Of a stretch of 8,743 nucleotides of DNA, positions 6,428-8,743 are shown in pieces. This DNA comes from Deltaproteobacteria bacterium (GTDB lineage: Bacteria; Desulfobacterota; Desulfobacteria; Desulfobacterales; Desulfatirhabdiaceae), in NCBI GenBank assembly GCA_026388755.1, contig JAPLJE010000333.1:1-8743 (forward strand). Direction: 5' to 3'. Position 1 is the first letter of the stretch, and every line of letters begins with the position of its first letter. The notes beneath the pieces were generated by a model. That model worked only from the letters and a program-made list of their open reading frames with translations, was not told the origin of the DNA and did not search any database. The translations under genes and the position numbers were made by a program.

Positions 6428-7309
6428 ATGTATCTAATTGGCGAAAGCTTGAATGTAATCAATACGAAAATTGGCCGGGCGTATAAAGAACGGGACCCCA
6501 AACCCATTCAGGAAGAAGCCCTGTTTCAAAGGTCAAAGGGAATGGATTTTATTGACATCAATCTGGGGCCGGCCAAAAAAGACGGGCCGGATCTGATGCC
6601 CTGGGTGGTTAAGGTGGTTCAGGAAGTCGTGGATGATATTCCATTGGTCCTGGATACCTCCAACATCGACGCCATTGAAGCGGCACTGAAGGTCTGCAAA
6701 CTTCCCCCGATAATCAACTCCATCATGTGCCGTCCAGCGCGATATGAGCGGATGATACCGATCGCCGCCCAGTCCAAGGCGGATTTTATCGCCCTGATGT
6801 GGGGCCCGGAAGGCTTGCCCCGGGATGAAAACGAACGGGCCGCGCTTTGCGTGGAACTGGTCTATGCAGCCAATGAAGCCGGTATTCCCAATGAAAAGAT
6901 CTGGATTGACGGAATTGTCACACCGGTCAACATTCAGCAGCCGCAGGCCATCAGCCTGATGAATTTTCAGGCCATGATTCAGGATATTGCCCCGGGCGCC
7001 AAAAGCACCTGCGGTCTGTCCAATATTTCCAATGGCCCGCCGACACATCTGCGGCCCATTTTGAATCAGACCTACATGGTCATGCTCCAGAAATACGGCA
7101 TGTATTCGGTCATCTCCGATCCGCTGGACTTCCAGCTTACAGCCATTGCCAAGGGAAAACGTCAGGATATCGTGGATCTTATTTATGGCATCATGGACGG
7201 CAATCAGCCGAACATGGCCGGACTTTCCAAGGAAATGCAGGATTACGCCAAAACCACCAATGTCATTCTGGGCAATGTCCTGTACTCTGACTCCTGGCTC
7301 GAAGTGTAG
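6428..7309 (+). CDS. acsE: Methyltetrahydrofolate:corrinoid iron-sulfur protein methyltransferase (MeTr)
   Basis: A 293-residue cytoplasmic TIM-barrel, pterin-binding (DHPS-like) enzyme that transfers the N5-methyl group of methyl-tetrahydrofolate to cob(I)amide on AcsC/AcsD, joining the methyl and carbonyl branches. Placed against Moorella AcsE (262 residues; Asp75, Asn96, Asp160, Asn199), the pterin-binding and catalytic residues are Asp76 in LVLDTSN, Asn97 in IINSIM, Asp161 in WIDGIVTP and Asn199 in GLSN. The start is supported by GAGGAGGT 4 bases before the ATG and by MYLIGESLNV, which aligns with the family start. It is about 31 residues longer than the Moorella enzyme. The extra length is a predicted helical segment at about residues 240-278, placed before the conserved ending GNVLYSDSW. 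The gene lies 62 bases after acsC and is followed by a terminator-like hairpin, so it is probably the last gene of the unit. Dihydropteroate synthase is ruled out by this context and by the GLSN motif. Confidence 0.93.
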   Translation: MYLIGESLNVINTKIGRAYKERDPKPIQEEALFQRSKGMDFIDINLGPAKKDGPDLMPWVVKVVQEVVDDIPLVLDTSNIDAIEAALKVCKLPPIINSIMCRPARYERMIPIAAQSKADFIALMWGPEGLPRDENERAALCVELVYAANEAGIPNEKIWIDGIVTPVNIQQPQAISLMNFQAMIQDIAPGAKSTCGLSNISNGPPTHLRPILNQTYMVMLQKYGMYSVISDPLDFQLTAIAKGKRQDIVDLIYGIMDGNQPNMAGLSKEMQDYAKTTNVILGNVLYSDSWLEV

Positions 7310-7334
7310 GATTTTATCATATCAGCAATACTTT

Positions 7335-7366
7335 CAAAGCCCCGGAACAGCGGGGCTTTGTAGTTT
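7335..7366 (+). terminator. Probable intrinsic terminator after acsE
   Basis: CAAAGCCCC (7335-7343) pairs perfectly with GGGGCTTTG (7352-7360); an inner G-C pair makes a 10-bp GC-rich stem with loop GAACAG. It is followed by TAGTTT, a short and imperfect T-tract. It starts 25 bases after the acsE stop and ends 13 bases before the DUF3786 start. The downstream gene would then depend on readthrough or on a promoter I cannot see. Confidence 0.7.
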
Positions 7367-7379
7367 AAAAGGGATCTTT

Positions 7380-7991
7380 ATGCCCCGCATTGATGATTAT
7401 CATAACGCTGTAAAAATTGCGATTGAGGCGCTTGACAAGGAATCTCCGAAAGACATTCTCAGTCGGTCCGGATTTGAAGCCGACGCAGCAGGGATACTTG
7501 TTCCTTTCCTGAACCGGGTCTATCGCATTGGTATTCCCGGCTTCGCCTTCAGCGATACCGCCTTGGAGCCCAAGGATGTTCCCATTCAGGAGCAAGTCCT
7601 GATTCTCCATTATTTTCAGGCCGGCGGCCTCCAGTTCACCACCGGCAATTGGATTGCTTACCGTGAAATCCAGGGCGCATCTTTTTATTTCAGCGCCTTT
7701 GTCAAGCGCGCTATCGATCCCCTGAAAAAAACCTTTGGATCGAACATTCAAGGACTTATCAATGCTGCCGAAAAGCTCAGCGGGCAGGCCATCCCCGCTG
7801 GGGACGCCGGGTTTGAATTCCGGCCCCTTCCCCGGATTCCGATTCAGCTCATCCTCTGGGAAGGTGATACGGAATTTCCGCCTGAGGCCAACATCCTCTT
7901 TGACGAGACTATCGGCGATATCCTCTCCCCCGAAGATGTTGCATGGCTGGCAGGCATGCTGGTGTATAGGTTGATGGCGCTCAGCCGATAG
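7380..7991 (+). CDS. DUF3786 domain protein of unknown function
   Basis: A 203-residue soluble protein without signal peptide, membrane segment or any cysteine. The DUF3786 family is recognisable from its typical blocks: VPFLNRVYRIGIPGFAFSD (residues 41-59), PIQEQVLILHYF (68-79), TGNWIAYREIQGASFYFSAF (88-107), LPRIPIQLILWEGDTEFPP (150-168) and LSPEDVAWLAGMLVYRL (182-198). I chose the ATG at 7380 because AAAAGGG lies 6 bases upstream and the family similarity starts just after it. The open frame extends back to 7146, but that would overlap acsE by 164 bases and cross the terminator hairpin. No enzymatic role is established for the family as far as I know. To my recollection such genes are common in strict anaerobes and often near Wood-Ljungdahl or corrinoid genes, so a role in assembly or regulation of that machinery is a guess from location. 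Without cysteines it is unlikely to hold an Fe-S cluster by itself. Confidence 0.85.
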   Translation: MPRIDDYHNAVKIAIEALDKESPKDILSRSGFEADAAGILVPFLNRVYRIGIPGFAFSDTALEPKDVPIQEQVLILHYFQAGGLQFTTGNWIAYREIQGASFYFSAFVKRAIDPLKKTFGSNIQGLINAAEKLSGQAIPAGDAGFEFRPLPRIPIQLILWEGDTEFPPEANILFDETIGDILSPEDVAWLAGMLVYRLMALSR

Positions 7992-8055
7992 AATGCGTAT
8001 TTCGTCTACTTGCCTTTCCGTTCAGACAAAAGGATAACACTGACCAGAGGTTTTT

Positions 8056-8743
8056 ATGAGACAAATATCTTTCATATTATGTGCGATTTACGGGTTCCTG
8101 GTTCCTTTTACCAGCTTCTGTGAAGACAAGCCGATCGTCAGCAGCGCCACGCAGCAATGCCTGGACTGTCACGGCTCATTTCATTCCGGAATCGTGGAAG
8201 ACTGGAAAAAAAGCCGTCATGCGATGATAACGCCGGAAAAAGCCATTGCTGTAGCGGCTCTTGGCCGAAAGGTCTCCAGTATTTCGGTTCCGGACACCAT
8301 GAAATCCGTGGTGGTGGGCTGCGCGGAATGTCACACCCAGAGACCCAAGTCTCACGCTGACACGTTTTCACACAATGGATTCGATGTGCACGTGGTGGTC
8401 AGCCCCGAGGACTGCGCCGCCTGCCACAGCCAGGAGCGGGATCAGTATGGCGGAAACATCATGTCTCATGCCTGGAAAAATCTGGCGGAAAACAAGATAT
8501 ACCAGGATCTGAAGCAGAGCATTATCGGAAATCCCGTCCACAAATCCGGCAAGCTTACCTTTGATCCCCCGGATGCCCTTACGAATGCTGAAACCTGTTT
8601 TTACTGCCATGGCACCCGATTAATCGTTACGGGTTTTGAGAAGCGCGACACCGATGCCGGCGAACTGGAGTTTCCCGTCATCGACGGTTGGCCCAATCAG
8701 GGGGTCGGCCGCATCAACTTGGATGTAAGCAAGGGAGCCTGCA
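8056..8743 (+). CDS. Exported multihaem c-type cytochrome, HAO-like (3' partial)
   Basis: 229 codons are visible before the window ends, with no stop. Residues 1-22 look like a Sec signal peptide: MRQ, then a hydrophobic stretch ISFILCAIYGFLVPF. The export site would be periplasmic; Cys22 lacks a convincing lipobox. Four haem-binding CXXCH motifs are present: CLDCH (35-39), CAECH (89-93), CAACH (120-124) and CFYCH (181-185). The last visible residue is Cys229 in INLDVSKGAC, which from family pattern probably begins a fifth CXXCH. Haem spacing and the segment GWPNQGVGRINLDVSKG resemble octahaem cytochromes related to hydroxylamine oxidoreductase. The catalytic domain lies beyond the window, so substrate cannot be judged; many such proteins in sulfate reducers have unknown substrates. 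AGAGG lies 5 bases before the ATG. It starts 64 bases after the DUF3786 gene on the same strand; whether it is co-transcribed is unclear. Confidence 0.85.
   Translation, partial: MRQISFILCAIYGFLVPFTSFCEDKPIVSSATQQCLDCHGSFHSGIVEDWKKSRHAMITPEKAIAVAALGRKVSSISVPDTMKSVVVGCAECHTQRPKSHADTFSHNGFDVHVVVSPEDCAACHSQERDQYGGNIMSHAWKNLAENKIYQDLKQSIIGNPVHKSGKLTFDPPDALTNAETCFYCHGTRLIVTGFEKRDTDAGELEFPVIDGWPNQGVGRINLDVSKGAC

Noticed and set aside
7146..7379. Upstream extension of the DUF3786 frame into acsE
   Set aside because: It would overlap acsE out of frame and run through the terminator hairpin. The extra residues have no family similarity, while the ATG at 7380 has a ribosome site.
8010..8038. Possible promoter before the cytochrome: TTGCCT (8010-8015) and GATAAC (8033-8038) with 17-base spacing
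   Set aside because: Only 4 of 6 matches in each box, and the predicted start would be immediately at the ribosome site. Not strong enough to call.
1..8743. CRISPR arrays, insertion sequences, tRNA or rRNA genes, phage or toxin-antitoxin genes
   Set aside because: I looked for regularly spaced repeats, transposase-like frames with terminal inverted repeats and tRNA-like folds in the gaps, and saw none. The only repeats are in-frame coding repeats and hairpins.

Overview
This window reads as a chromosomal segment of an anaerobic, Wood-Ljungdahl-pathway bacterium, most plausibly a sulfate-reducing or syntrophic Desulfobacterota (former Deltaproteobacteria). The basis is the bacterial-type acetyl-CoA synthase genes, a multihaem c-type cytochrome next door, a DUF3786 gene and a moderate GC content. 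This placement is inferred from gene content, not from a search. Every gene I can support is on the + strand.

Layout. 2-508: the 3' end of a gene for an Ala/Lys/Glu-rich, probably coiled-coil protein. 588-7309: a four-gene cluster for the carbonyl branch of the Wood-Ljungdahl pathway, in the order CO dehydrogenase catalytic subunit (acsA/cooS, 588-2645), acetyl-CoA synthase (acsB, 2735-4840), corrinoid iron-sulfur protein large subunit (acsC, 5025-6365) and methyltetrahydrofolate:corrinoid methyltransferase (acsE, 6428-7309). A terminator-like hairpin follows at 7335-7366. 7380-7991: a DUF3786 protein of unknown function. 8056-8743 (cut by the window end): the N-terminal part of an exported multihaem cytochrome resembling the hydroxylamine-oxidoreductase-like octahaem family.

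How the genes work together. AcsE moves the methyl group of methyl-tetrahydrofolate to the cobalt of the corrinoid protein (AcsC plus AcsD). AcsA reduces CO2 to CO, or oxidises CO in the reverse direction. AcsB joins methyl, CO and CoA into acetyl-CoA, or cleaves acetyl-CoA when acetate is oxidised. Metal-ligand residues are intact in all four proteins, so the cluster looks functional. The small corrinoid subunit AcsD, the nickel chaperone CooC and the corrinoid activator AcsV are not in the window.

The pathway itself is well known and I do not see a clearly undescribed system. The most unusual points are: an AcsB that lacks about 35 residues just after the A-cluster region but keeps all A-cluster ligands; extra cysteines in AcsB; an inserted segment near the AcsE C terminus; strong perfect hairpins directly upstream of the acsC and acsE ribosome sites, with small hairpins around those of acsA and acsB; and an attenuator-like stretch between acsB and acsC.
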